From contig NC_092646.1 in NCBI RefSeq assembly GCF_039555335.1, positions 33,424,880 through 33,488,879 of the forward strand: DNA of 64,000 nt, read 5' to 3'. This DNA comes from Amphiura filiformis (taxonomy: Eukaryota > Echinodermata > Ophiuroidea > Amphilepidida > Amphiuridae). The translations under genes were made by a program, and so were the position numbers. Below the pieces are notes generated by a model that made no database searches, was not told where the DNA came from, and worked only from the letters and a program-made list of their open reading frames with translations. Below, piece after piece: positions 1 to 13,400 of this stretch. Numbering within the stretch: the stretch's first letter is position 1; every line of letters begins with the position of its first letter.

Positions 1-611
1 GTTTATAAGGGCAATGTCGGGATAGGTCACAATCGATGTGGAGAGATGAGAGGTCCGACCAACAGCCATAGCGATTCAACTAATTCCAGCGGACGGTCTG
101 TGGCTAGTAAGGAATCGTCTTTGACCACATGCGCAGATCTGTCTCGTCAGGAAGATATTTAATATCCCGAATTTATAATAGGCCTATGCCTACCAGTTCC
201 ATCGTATAACCGATCTGCTAGAGAATATTTGTTACCATGTTTAATAAATTCAGTATTTATCGTATAATAAAATGTAGCCAAATGTATATTATGTGTCACA
301 CGGTTTTCTGCTGAACCACTGGCAGGCTATGTTACCACATCTATGACAATGACAAAGGTGAATTTTGATGATTTTTACGATCGTCCGGATGAGCAAATCA
401 CTGAATGGGTCTTTAGTTCCTCCTCTCCTTATCCTGCCAATATTATATGAATCAAAGAAAAATAAAGAAAAAATAAAATTAAACAAGAAAAAAAGACAAA
501 GAAAAGAAACAATAAAAGAAAAACAATAGAATAAATTAAACTAAATATGAAAAAAAAAATGCAAGAAAATATAAATGAAAAGTTTGAACAATATTTTGTT
601 TATAAAAGTTT

Positions 612-700
612 GTGTGACCGTGATGAGGCTCGAACTCACCATCTTCCGATCTAAAGAACCAAAGTCTTATGCCTTGCCAAGTGAGCTATGCTCGTGAGAT
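612..700 (-). repeat. tRNA-like (SINE-type) sequence
   Basis: On the minus strand an A-box-like TAGCTCACTTGG is followed by a B-box-like GAGTTCGAGCC, the two halves of a polymerase III internal promoter. The cloverleaf is imperfect, so a tRNA-derived repeat is likelier than a working tRNA gene. Confidence 0.5.
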
Positions 701-902
701 GCGAAATAAAGATAAAATAATACATTGTATACCTGCTTGTGTCGGTAAATGATTTGCTCAAATTCCATAATGATATAATATTGTGGAGGGCGCTAGCGTG
801 AAATATGCTATCATCACAGTCGCTTCTATTCCTTATAGACGGGTTTCTACGGTATTTTGTGTTATTTTGTAAAATGAAGAGATCAATGTGATGGTTATGA
901 AT

Positions 903-1077
903 GAGATTAATAACTTTGCATCGGCAATATGTCGGGCATTGTGAAAAATTTAAACATTTTGCTTTGGACCTCGGAATATCCCTTGGGGCTTATCGGGATA
1001 TTCCTAGGTTCCAAAGGCAAAATGTTTAGATTTTTCACAATGCCCTCCAAATAACCGATGTGCAGTTATTAACCTCT
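903..1077. repeat. Foldback palindrome
   Basis: Two ~75-base arms are inverted copies of each other; each includes GGGCATTGTGAAAAAT, CATTTTGC and GGAATATCCC (one arm as its complement). No coding content. Likely a miniature foldback transposon. Confidence 0.8.
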
Positions 1078-1294
1078 AACTGTACCAGTAGCGTGCGCAA
1101 AGGGGGGCAGGGGGGAAAAGGCCCCCACTTTTGTTGGTAATTCGGGGGAAATCAGTAATTTCCGCCTTACACTCCTAATCAGACTCCATTCGGGGGAACT
1201 GAACAACCTGGCCCCCCCACTTTCAATGTGCTGCACACGCCACTGAACTGTACATGTGAAAAAGAGGGCGACTGTAGCAAGAGATCTTACTTAC

Positions 1295-1429
1295 CGAAGT
1301 CAGAGTGAATGGATGCCACTGTACATGTGAAATAGAGGGACACTTCAAGAAGATGTACTGGCCCGGCAGACTGCTAAATCCCTTCTTTTTCATCTGTAAC
1401 TCAAGTACTTTGGAAGGATGTTTAACTAC
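1295..1429 (-). CDS. NOX exon 9 (FAD-binding domain start)
   Basis: 45 codons, phase 0 to 0. [23 protein letters not shown] and QWHPFTLTS form the opening of the ferredoxin-reductase-like FAD domain; HPFTLTS contacts flavin. The next exon, expected to begin with APE, was not found in bases 1-1294. Confidence 0.96.
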
Positions 1430-4400
1430 CTATGGAAAAATAAGAAATGATGGAAGTTTTTTGTCAAATTTATTCATATGTATTTTCTACTTTACATTGA
1501 GGCCTATTGCCAAAATAATCTCATTCCAAGTTTTGAGTTTGCTCCAGCAGTTTTGGATATTAGAAGCAAAATATGTTTCACATTTAGAGAATAAACAATA
1601 GCAATTTTGTTTTATTATCCCAGAAAAATACAACACTTATTTATTTTTTTGAAACTTAATTTTGAATTAAGATGTCATTTTCGAGTGTTCAAAATTACAC
1701 TATATAAAATTGTAGTTGATTTACACAATTAAAGTACAAATATCAATTGTTTTAAACCTAAACAAATGCAAGTATCAAATCCAATAACTTTTCTTCCAAA
1801 TTTGTCACAGAATTTCATGATTTTACGGCAAAAAAACTATAAAAAAAAGAAATAAAAAAAATGAATTTTGACATGTATGCGCTAAAATAACCAACACGCA
1901 CGGCCGCTTTCAGACATAACAATTTGTTAGCCTAATCTAAGCAGGCGGCGAGTGGCATGATAGAGCCGGCAACTTGTGAGGGTGTATGAAATTCAAATGG
2001 AGTTGCAAATGTGTTCATTCTATCTAAAATTCATACTCCCTCTGTGGAAGATATTTCCAAAATCTTCCACAGGGGGAGTGTGGATTTTAAATGGAATAGC
2101 CCATTTGACCATCGCATATTTTAACACTCTTTCTCCATATCTAACAAGCCTGGAACACCAGGATGTTGAAATATTATCAGTGAATCACTAAAAATGATTA
2201 TCTGTTTATACGCCCGTTGCCATAGTAACATAGTAATAGTATACAGCATAAATAACTTGATTTATCATGGTTACGGTTTGATGATTTCTTTTTCTGGGTG
2301 CATTCAACTTTAAAATGGACAAGGATGTGATAGCCGATGCTTTTTCCTGTGTGTTCACCCATATTCACTATGGACCACAATGGCCTCCACCCAATGGCAT
2401 GGTCCAATAACCTCAATTAACCCTAACCCTACCCGAGGTTTTTTGGCTATCGGAAGGGAAAGAAGGAACGAAAAGGAGAGAAGATGAAGAAGAAAGTCAC
2501 TTGGCACCCCGGGATTCGAACCTCGGACCCCTCGCATGCCACGCAGAAGATCCCCAGCATGTAGCTACACAGGTGGCGTTGGCCCGCCAGCGATTCCCTG
2601 GGTATATATGACTTGGTCTGATTAAGTCATCAAGTCCCGTGGAATCCGTGCACGCAGAGCGGTTTCAATAGTGAGCTTTAGTGAGTCCTAGTTCTGTTAG
2701 GGTTAAGAAGGCATATAGGGAAAATATGCATGGTCATTAACCCTAACCCTACCCGAGGTTTTTTGGCTATCGGAAGGGAAAGAAGGAACGAAAAGGAGAG
2801 AAGATGAAGAAGAAAGTCACTTGGCACCCCGAGATTCAACCTCGGACCCCTCGCATGCCACGCAGAAGATCCCCAGCATGTAGCTACACAGGTGGCGTTG
2901 GCCCGGCCAGCGATTCCCTGGGTATATATGACTTGGTCTGATTAAGCGTCATCAAGTCCCGTGGAATCCGTGCACGCAGAGCGGTTTCAATAGTGAGCTT
3001 TAGTGAGTCCTAGTTCTGTTAGGGTTAAACAATCATAATGCAAAACTTGACCTGAAGTTGCAGAGTATGAGTTTTTGTACTCAAATTTTCAAAGGTCATT
3101 CAATGAATGTGCAAATGTATTGGGGTTAAAGAACTGTGCCCAGATAGATGAGCATGTTGTGGATCCTAGTGATTGCATGTGTATGCAAGATCAGTGTGAA
3201 ATATGTCGGGGGGGGGGAGGGTTTGGCTGGCTATTTTATGCCCCAGGATATATTAGTGGTGCTTTCAAATCTTGGGTTACTTTCGTTTAAATATATGCTG
3301 TGGCATTAATATTGGGACTGTGGCAACAATTTGTCGGCTGTATTACATAATGACGGATGTCAAACCCAGGGTGTATTACATAGTGACGGATGTTGATCGC
3401 AAATTTATCAAAAAATGGGCATTGGAAAACGTTGAGTAGGTTTATTGTATTGGGCATAGATTATAAACTTGCCATTAATGTTCGGCAATTCATGTGTCTA
3501 TTAAAAATAGCCCATTGAAAGATATTTTCAAACATTAAAATGTAGTAAAATCGTACATCTTATATATGTAATAGATTGTCAAAGTTATCTGTCACTATAT
3601 CTTGCGCAATTTTTTTGAGAACTCAATATCCGTCACTATGGATTTTACAGTAAAGTGCAGATCCATCACTATGTAATGCACCCGACGAATTGAGGTGCCA
3701 TAATGCACCGAAATAAACTCTGCTTAGACTGCATATCCCAAATTAGGCATACGATGAACCGTGTAGGAAATAATGGCCATTATTTTAGGGGGGTAATTAC
3801 TTTTTGGTAGATGTTTACTATGCTATGGAGCATTGTTATAAACGTTCTTTGCTTCTCATATCAAAACCATGTGAATTAATACAACTCACTCAAAATCTGG
3901 AAACATGTTGTTTTAGTGGTAGACCTCAATGTAAGATAGAAAACAGAATATGAAAAGATTGGACCACACCCCTTTAACCACACCCCTTTATAAGATAACA
4001 ATAAAAATAATAATGATTTTACCTTAGTTATGGTGACTTTCTGGATGCTTCTGATGAAACGAATGCATCTCTCTAGTATGTATAAACAGATGGGCCCAAC
4101 ACACCACTTCCAACTCTAAAAAAAAATACATATATTATATATAATTAACCAACATGTTGTCAGGACTACCAAAAAAGTTCAGAGCAAATTGTACATCAAA
4201 TCAAATTCACCCAATTCTTCTCTTAACCATCGGTTTCTTTGTGGTGGTGGCACCAGGAAATTTTTCGGGGGTGGGAGGCAAAGTGAATTTCAGGGGGGGG
4301 GGGAATCAACAAATTTAATGCAAAATTGCCGCAAGAAGTGGACATTTTCGTAATTTTGGGTTTTAACAAGGGGGCAACTGAGAGGAAAGAGTTCTGACTG

Positions 4401-7400
4401 GGGGAATTTCCCCATCTCATCTGTGATCTGTGACATAACATCATGACAGGTCAACAAATTTTCACAAGATAAGTTTAGCATGATGATGCATCGATCCAGG
4501 ACAGCTTGGATGCACAGATTTAAAGTGTAATGTGTATAAATTCAAAGGCATATAGTTTTTGTCAATTTTGCCCCAGTGTTTCATGCCAGGGGTAACCTTG
4601 TCCCAGTGGCATAGTGTCAAAGGAGCATGTGGATGTCCCCCAATCACTTTAGAAAATTGCCAAAAAGTGACTTTTACCACTAATCAGACCTGTGCCCCCA
4701 ATCATGGATGGCACAGTGACATCGCCCCGATATCTTCATAGTAGAAATCGCCATGGTAGGTTGAATCCACAGCCACCCATGACCATTTTATTCGGACCTT
4801 ATGAGATGCATATTATTAGCGAAGTGACCTGACTAAGGCTACTGACATAGACGGGTAATTGATTTCTCGCTCTGTGAGCAAGCTTGTATCACGACATTGC
4901 GGTCAATGGTTATACTCTCTCCACTTGAGTGAGTGCCGCTATAGCCTGCTGCGCGCTGTAGTCCATACAAGACCAACATAATATAAAATTGAGAGTCTTG
5001 GTCAAATTTTGAGTTCAAAGCGCCGCGGCCAATTTTCAAAGCGCACGCTTCTTGACTATAATATCTGTTCAACACGTATTTTCAAGTGTATGAGACCACA
5101 TCTGGTTTCTTGAGAAAATTCATTTACGGAGATATTCATCATTTTCTAACTCAGTATCCGAAGATTTTCGTCTGATATCAAAATCGTGCATAGCAATTCA
5201 CGTGTATCGATCCCGTGTATTCATTTTAATGTCACTGCTGCACCAAATAATTATTAGCCAGGCGATGTCGGTGTGGATGGTGCCCCCCCCCCCCCATATG
5301 ATGACTCATGCAATGCCACTATCTTGTCCCTCTCCCTTCTGCCCCTCCTGCTGGTACACCAATGGTGGGGACCAGGGTCATCGCCAGCTTTCTTGGTCAG
5401 GGGGGAAAAATAAATATTTCGGGGGCAAAAAAAGAAAAAAATTCCTGATTGCATCATTTTGACCCAGTATAATTGGAGGGTATATTATACATACCTTTTT
5501 TTTAGAAAGAATATATGGCATGTAAAGTCTTTGATCTTCCAAAAAGGCGTTATTGGCACAATGTGCATGCTATGCATGCAAAAAATTTGTATTTTTCACT
5601 ATTTTGGCCCATCATTGGGATAAATTTTGATGGAAAACAGGCTCTGTGCCCCTTTTCTTTTCCTTTGCCTTCCCAATTTTCTCTTTTCTTTTCCTTTGCC
5701 TTCCCAATTTTCTCTTTTCTTTTCCTTTGCCTTCCTGATTTTCTCTCACATTGTTTGTCTGAAGGGCACTTTTCTCTTTCAATTTTTGTCAGGGCAGGGA
5801 TCCAGTGCCCCCTGCCCCCCCACTGGCTACGCTACAGGTGGGGACCCTGCTAACTATACTTACAGCTGGAGAGCCATCAGCAAACATTGGCATATCACAT
5901 CTTGAATCTATCCCCCAGTCATCTGGTATGTCTTTGCAATATGCAACATCATGCTTATCCAAGTTAGTTTGAGAACGAATTATGCCACTGAAAATAAAGC
6001 AAATAATTTCTGTTGTTTTTTAGTATAATATATTTCACTTGATAGTGGAAAGGACCTTTTTTCACAGGAATCACTGATAAATGCCATTTAAGATTCGAGT
6101 CTTCCTTCAACTCTGCATGCTCTGTGTCGACCTTTTCGGTAAATCCCATGCATTAGCGAGTAAACCTGAGATGTCGTCATTTGAAGTCACGCAAATCTGC
6201 GCCGATGCGCACATCGTTTATCAAACATCGTTACTGCGCGTTGCAAGTCGGTGTGACATCAAATTACGAGTTCTCAGGTGTATACTCGCAAAGGCTTATG
6301 GGATTTACCGAAAAGGTGAATTCAAGACTGTCATGCACTGATATTTCCCAGCAGTCAAAATGATCCTCTATTTATATCAATTTCCAAAATATTTGGATGA
6401 TTTTCACCATATTTACCCCAAAATGAGGACAAAATGGTTTCAACTATACCCATATTAGGATTTTTGCATGGCACACTTTTATACCTATATTATTCGGGGG
6501 AGGGGGGGGCACTCAAATCAAACTTGAAGTTATCATGCGACGATTCATGTATGGGGGACTTTGGGCTATTCCATTCAAAATACACACTACCCCTGTGGAA
6601 GTTGCGCATATGTCTAGCATTCCACTAGTCTCTTTTGAATTTATGAAATTATCATGGGGTATAGCAGTTCTTGGAATTACAAATATCAAAAAAATCAGCA
6701 ACAATGATATAACATAACATAATAGGCATTTATTGAGCGCCCCACAAAGAACAGACCGCTTTTATCAAGAGTTATCATGCTGATTCCAAATATGGTTAAG
6801 AACATTTACAATTCTGAATTTTTTTTTGAATTTTCAAAAATATTTTAAAACTCGCAATCGACACTTGGTTGGAGAGAGTTAACAGAGATGATGTTGACTT
6901 ACCCAGCACCATGGACGACAATCATGGCAAAGTAGAGGACAAATAAATGATGAGTAATCCAAAAGGTCTCAAAATATGAACGTCTGAAATCAAACCAATT
7001 AAATGAAAAAAACAACAACGACATTGAAACACATGGAAACAATGTACATACGTAATGTATTATGGGGAACATGCATTAAAATACTTGACATGACAAATTC
7101 ATAACCCATGGTTTGCTGATGAAGGTGATGGATGCGTGCCCAGCCCCCCAACTCAACACAAAAGTTGGCAACCATATCAGAGTTACCAGATCTTTCAAAG
7201 ACCCCCTTTGCAATGATTTTCATCAAATTTATCCCCTTTTTTGTGGAAAATCAAGGACAAAATTTGGCCAAAAACAACCCCTTTTTGTGGTTTTCAATGA
7301 CTAGATTTTCAAGCACCCCTTTTCAATGACACTAAATATTGACATAAAATTACCCCTATTTTGCTGATTTCATGGTCAAATTTTGTGGACAGTGCAAATT

Positions 7401-10400
7401 AAATATCTCCTATTTTGCCAATTACGCGGTCCTTGCTACTGGTAAAACTAGAATTACGCGGTTCATAATTAAGGTGGCCCCACACAAAGGTGTGTAAATA
7501 ACAAAGGTTTGTTAATAAAAGTAATATGCAAATAAGCTCATAAATATGCAAATAACATGCCACAAAACTATACAGCACATGGAGCCACTATAATACCATC
7601 ACAATACCAAGTTAGAAGTTGATTGGTTATTGCGTGTAAGCTGCAGAGTAGATTAATGACAATTTAGGCAAAATATGCAAATAAGCTCATTATTAAGCAC
7701 ATCAGGCTACCGCATCCTATCCCCATACCAAGTTTGATATAATATTGGATGGCTGAGCATGATACCATAACATATCGGATGAGTCATAAAAATATCGGAC
7801 GAGCCAACGGCGAGTTCGATATTTGTATGACGAATCCGATATGTTATGGTATCATGCGAAATAAGCCATCCAATAGTATCATTATTAGGTTTTCTGAACT
7901 CCTAATAACCCTGAAAACATAATAATGAAGTTGATCGGTTACTGTGTTAAGGGAGCTGCAGAGTGGATTAATGAATTTGCTTCCTCCCGGACAACCAGGC
8001 AGCCAAACAAAGAAACAAACAAACAACCAGGCAACCATCTGGATGATAAGTTAACATAAGCCCCACATATGTGTGGGGGGGCCAAAAATTACCTCTTTTC
8101 TGCGCTATTTGGTAACAGTCATGGTTACCAACTTTTGTGTTGAGTTGGGGGGGGGGGGCGGAGATGGGTGATGGCTGGTGATAACCATGATGAACACTTC
8201 ATATTTTTTCGGTTTGTCTCAACCACCTTTTCGACGTTTTTGTACTCGCGTTGCAAGCATGCCGTGATATGGACAATGGACGAATGTCACAGAATTGGAG
8301 GTAGAAAGCCGAAAATAGTATTTCATGTAGTTGGAAAAAATCAATTTAAATAATTGAAAAAAAGTGAATAAAATGTAAAGAAAAAAAATCAAAATATGTG
8401 TGTCTGTTGTTGTTTTCAATAAAATAAATATGTAAAAAAGTGTGGTAAAATTTGTAACATATCTTTATTAAACTTCTTGTGAAACGGACAAAACCTGGCA
8501 AAACGGACAAATCAATGAAAGCCAGAAAAAAAGCAGAAATTGACATATTGATAAAACGGAATATCAAAAGTAGAAAATGGAAAACTTATAGCTCTAACCT
8601 ACATCACTATCGAACTTGAGGTGAACCAATGTATACAGAATGCAATATCTGTATTAAAATGCTCAACCAAAATATTGCATTCTGTTAGTATTCATGAGTG
8701 GCAAAGCCAGTGTACTTCCACATGCCAAACTGCACATACCCATCTCACATTTTCTCATGGAGATGTACAACATATTGGGTGCAATATTTAACCTAGGGTG
8801 ACCAATCAATGCACTGGCACTGTTCTCCCTTGATTCCCTTGGGTTAACGCTAACCGTACTAAACATCACAAAACCACACTTCACAAAGCATGTGCACGAG
8901 CAGGTATCCCACGTGATGCGATTGCGTCATCGTGCGAACAGTCATATGGTCGCGGAAAGCTTGGCCGAGCAAGCTACACCCCCGTGGCAAGGTAGGCCTG
9001 TGCATGCGTCTGGCACCCGAGGGGTCTGTGGTTCAAAACCGCACCTGAGAAAAAAAGTTTTCTCTTCTTCTTCTTTCTTTCTTCCTTCCTTCTTTCCTTC
9101 CCTCTCGCCAAAAAGCAGCTAGGGCATGAGGGTTAATAGCATTAGTAAGTTGCACTGGATCAGACAAAAATTAACTCCCTGAGCACTACCTGCCGATCTA
9201 ACATTGCCTCTGATTGGTCAATTACATGATATCTTCACTACTTTAATCACCAATCAGAATGGAGCTTTGCAAATAATTCACCCCAATTTTTTTTGTTTAT
9301 ATGTGGTGAAATTATTCTAACAATGTTGCTGATTGGTCCAATTGATAGTGAAAACTTCTTTTTGGCCAATCGGCAGGTAGTTCTCATGGGGTTAACAAAC
9401 TCACCTGATTAATTCTGTAGCAGATGAAAACATGAATATCAAGACAAGGCATAGTACAACACCGGACCATCCTGCTATTTGAATTAGGCCTTGCTCTGTC
9501 AATGCTAGATTATCAGCAATCAGTTTTGGTGACTGGTATGGAAGTGCCGCTATCAACGTCTGTTGAAGCAAATCAATCAATCAATCAATCAATCAATCCA
9601 TCAATCATCAAACAATCAATTCAAACCAATCAATCAATCCATCTATCAATCAATCAATCAATTATAATCTGAGACTGACTAAAAAAGACTAGTTTCCATT
9701 TGACATCATCTGTGAATCAAACTTAGAAACAGTTTGTTTATAATTTGTCATGATTGAAAATTCTGAACGCAGCAGATCAGTGTGTCATATATGGTTTTTT
9801 TTTTACTTTCAAACATATGCAAACTGCTTTAATAGGTCTTAATAATAGGAAACTTTCTTTCCTGAAGACACCATGCATATCAACGATGCCTGTAAAAGTA
9901 TAGCCTACCGACATATGGTTCACCATTTTATGTGATTCCTTTTCTCCGATGAAGGCACCAGATGAATCAACCCTTGATCCTTTTACACACTACTAATCAA
10001 TCACAGGCTTTGGGGAGTTGAGTGAGTATTTTAATTAGAAGTTACCCAATTTGTCTATTCTAATCAAAACTCATACTCCCCCTGTGTCTGACTTTAGCTA
10101 AATCTTCTACAGGGGTAATGTGGATTTTAAATGGAATAGCCAATTGGAATAGAAATATCCAATCTCCCACAAACAAATTTAATAATCAATCAATTGATCC
10201 ATTTACGGATCAATCAATTAATCGCATAAGAACAAAGAGAAACAGTAACTGATTGATCAATTAACCATTCAACCATTCCGGTCACTGCATGCACTATGTG
10301 TATCCACGGGTAAATTCAGGTAGCATTCAATCAATCAATCAATCAATCAATTAATTAATCAATCAATAAAAAGGAGTGTTTTTGTCTCAAAAGTTTGTGA

Positions 10401-13400
10401 AATTAGATGCAAAGTTTGATGCAAAAGCGAGTGTTTAAACGTTTGAGACAAAAGCGAGTGTTTACAAAGTTTGATGCAAACTCAGGAGTTTTTAATACAT
10501 TGAATCACAAAGCACCTTATATTGGGCTATTCCAGTTGAAATCCACACTACCCCTGTGGAAGATTTTGGTAATATCTTAAACAGAGGGAGTATGTTGTTC
10601 AAATGTAATTAATCAATAAATCAACCAATCAATAGATAAACTTACGGCTTCGCTTGCTTGGATTGGATTGATCCAGTTTTGAGACGGATATGTGAAGTTC
10701 GCATCTCTCAGTACATCCGCCAAAGCAGCATTGTCACCATAGCGATCCTGGTTGACGTTTCTATAGTGATCAAAGAGAATTCTGAAGTTGAAGAAATGAG
10801 CTATGGTGTGTGTTATTGATAACACACAGATAAAGTAAGCCAGGAATTTGTGGAAGCTCAAGCTGCTGTCAAGTTGTCGTCGAACGCTTCGCCGACAGAG
10901 CTGAAAAAATAAATTGGATGAAAACAGTAAGCTGGGAATGTTAGACACCCATCAAACACAAAAAGTTTCACAGAAAACATTTACAATGTAAATGTCAGAT
11001 TATAAAGGGTACAGTGGTGCAATAATTATGTGTACCCCAGGGTGGTGAATTCTCAAAATGGTCTGCCAAAAATTGCTTGCCTGGCCCCTCCCCCTCTGGC
11101 TGTACCAAAAAATCTTTCCCCCCCTTTCAATGTAGCAAAAACCTTTTCCCTCTTTTGATGTACCACAAACCTTTGCCACCCGCCCTTACATACATGTAAG
11201 ATTTTGGGGAACCCAAATTTAAAACCTTAAATTGTCAGCGAGTAGGAATTTTGCATATGTTCCTAACATTTTCCTACACTTTTTTAAGGCATATAGGAAA
11301 GATGCCCAAAATATCTGTGCCAAAAATCGCTTTGCCCCCCCCCCGTCCCTTTTGACCTGCCAAAATCGCTTGTCCCCCTTTTGACCTGCCAAAAGTGCGT
11401 GCCCCCTTCACTTTGGCCCACCAGAATATCTTTGCCCCCCTATAATTCACCATCCTGGGGGTATACATGATTATTCCACCCCCAAAAGGGTATATCAGCA
11501 TCATGGGTCAAATACTAGTAGTCAAAAAGAGTTAGCCAACTTTTCTACCTATAAGTTGATTTTGGTATGATACTTACCTGGTTTGTTTTGCAAGAACCAC
11601 GGAAGAATGAGATGAGATTGCGACATACTGGCAGCAAGATCAACATACTGTTCAGATTTAGAGTTGCTCCACATGCTTTAGCAATGGGCAAACCAGGCTG
11701 AAATGGGAGAAAATCAAAAAAAGAAACTTATTCAATGTTCGATCTGGTTTCAAAGTTGACCAAACTAATGAAATGAAAAATTCTCTGTTTATATACATTG
11801 TACTTTTAATCATTGGTGCCATATTTCTTTGAGTCAATTCACTGACTCCCACCAGTGGAGTGGGTCATATCACTCATATATGTGCCTCATAAATGTATCA
11901 CGGTTGTTTGATGTGATCATTTACCAAACATAATGTTCAATTCTAGACCTGGACAACTAATATGTTCGAGGGCACTCCCACTTGGGAGGTGACGCTTATG
12001 TAGGGCTGTTAAGACCCCCCCTTTTCAGTGTCGCTGTCACCCAAAGACCCCATATTTTTCAATTTGATCTGTCACCCAAAGACCCTTATTTTTCAATTTG
12101 AACAGCAAATTTCATTTATCACTGCTTTTGATACTTATTTTGACAAAAAAAGAAATGTTCAATGTTCGAGGTTTCTGTGGCGCTATTTCGGCTCTCACCC
12201 AAAGGTTCCATTTAAAAAGGTCATGTTCTCACCCAATGACCACATATTTTTTACATTTTGCTCTCACTGAATGCCAAAAATCATGCTCTCACCCATTGAC
12301 CCCATATTTTTTTTACATTTTGCTCTCACCGAATGCCCCTTACTGCGAAAGTGCCAGCCCTACACCTATATCCATTTCAAATTGAAGTGCCCCCCCTCCC
12401 GGATATGTACATATTTCCAGCTCTTTTTAACAACGATTCTCATATCTTTTCCAACTTATTCACCTTTTTTGTATTTCTTATTCTATTAACTGTATATTTG
12501 TGTGCAAATTGAGGGTGCTATTTACAAATATTTTAAAATTCAATTTCAAATGGCAAATGGCAGCTATTAGACATACAACTTGCTTGCAGTCGCATCAGGC
12601 GGCGAGTGGCATGATGGTCGGAGAGAGCCGCTAAAACCGCTCAGCCGTATGGCATTTTCAATATACTCGGTTAGTTTTGTGGGGTTCATTATCGAACCCC
12701 AACAGTTTTAGCTTGCATTTATATTATTTATTAACATAGGCCTATTTGTTTGTGATATTTCAAGCTCTTTAAAATTTCAAAATAATCCCATTCAATTACA
12801 CGGTTGACGATGGAAATATACTGAATTTAGAGAATGCACGGTGCCCACCACCTGAGTCACATGACCAAATAATTTATCTGTGCATTGAACTTACCCCAAT
12901 CAGAAACCTGATATAGTAGTATGTATCACTTTCATATGTCAGGTACACCACAGTAAAATAACCAACATTAGCAGCAAACCATAACAACTGTGAAGAAATC
13001 AAAGTGTGACTATAGTCCATATACTCGAGTCACCGGCACTAGCTTTGAAGTTCAGCGTGTTCGGCATTAGCTTAACGTTGCTTGGTGCGTGTACATACTT
13101 TTATGCGCGCGATAAACGTGCCGCATATGTACACGCAAGAAACCATGCTAAGCCAATGCAGCACACACTGAACTTCAAAGCTAGTGCCGGTGACTCAAGG
13201 TAGATATATATAGACTATATACATGTAATAAAGATAAAAGGGTAAAAAAATGCTATGTCTGAAAGCCGCTGCGCGCATTCGTTTTTTGTAGTGTCAGCTG
13301 AAGCAGCAAATTCTTTTTTTTTTTTGCCGTAAAACCATGAAATTCTGAGACATCTTTTGAAGAAAATGACCAGATTCATTACTCAAATCGTTTAGGTATA

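Larger units (their letters stand above)
1..1294. other. NOX intron 9 sequence up to the window edge
   Basis: No exon recognised. The next NOX exon was looked for on the minus strand (APE and GDWT-type motifs) and not seen. The stretch holds an A-rich tract (430-600), a tRNA-like repeat, and a palindrome. Confidence 0.6.
1430..4022. other. NOX intron 8
   Basis: 2.6 kb intron. It holds a MITE-D copy, the paired MITE-C copies and an R1 repeat; the remainder (3200-4020) is AT-rich with nothing recognised. Confidence 0.8.
6984..9404. other. NOX intron 5
   Basis: 2.4 kb. It holds a repeat rich in CAAAGACCCCCTTTG (7135-7450, another copy at 62518-62900), a palindrome (7739-7880), an AT-rich stretch, a MITE-C copy and a MITE-B copy. 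No exon recognised. Confidence 0.75.

Noticed and set aside
100-290. A next NOX exon (APE..GDWT region).
   Set aside because: Minus-strand translation gives no NOX motif in any frame; a similar-looking LLVGP stretch is not followed by family residues.
1305-1601. A 98-codon plus-strand ORF.
   Set aside because: It is the antisense of NOX exon 9 and flanking intron; the minus strand carries the recognisable FAD-domain motifs.
2400-3030. TTAGGG/CCCTAA motifs as an interstitial telomere.
   Set aside because: Each is a single repeat at the end of a ~290-base element, not a tandem tract.
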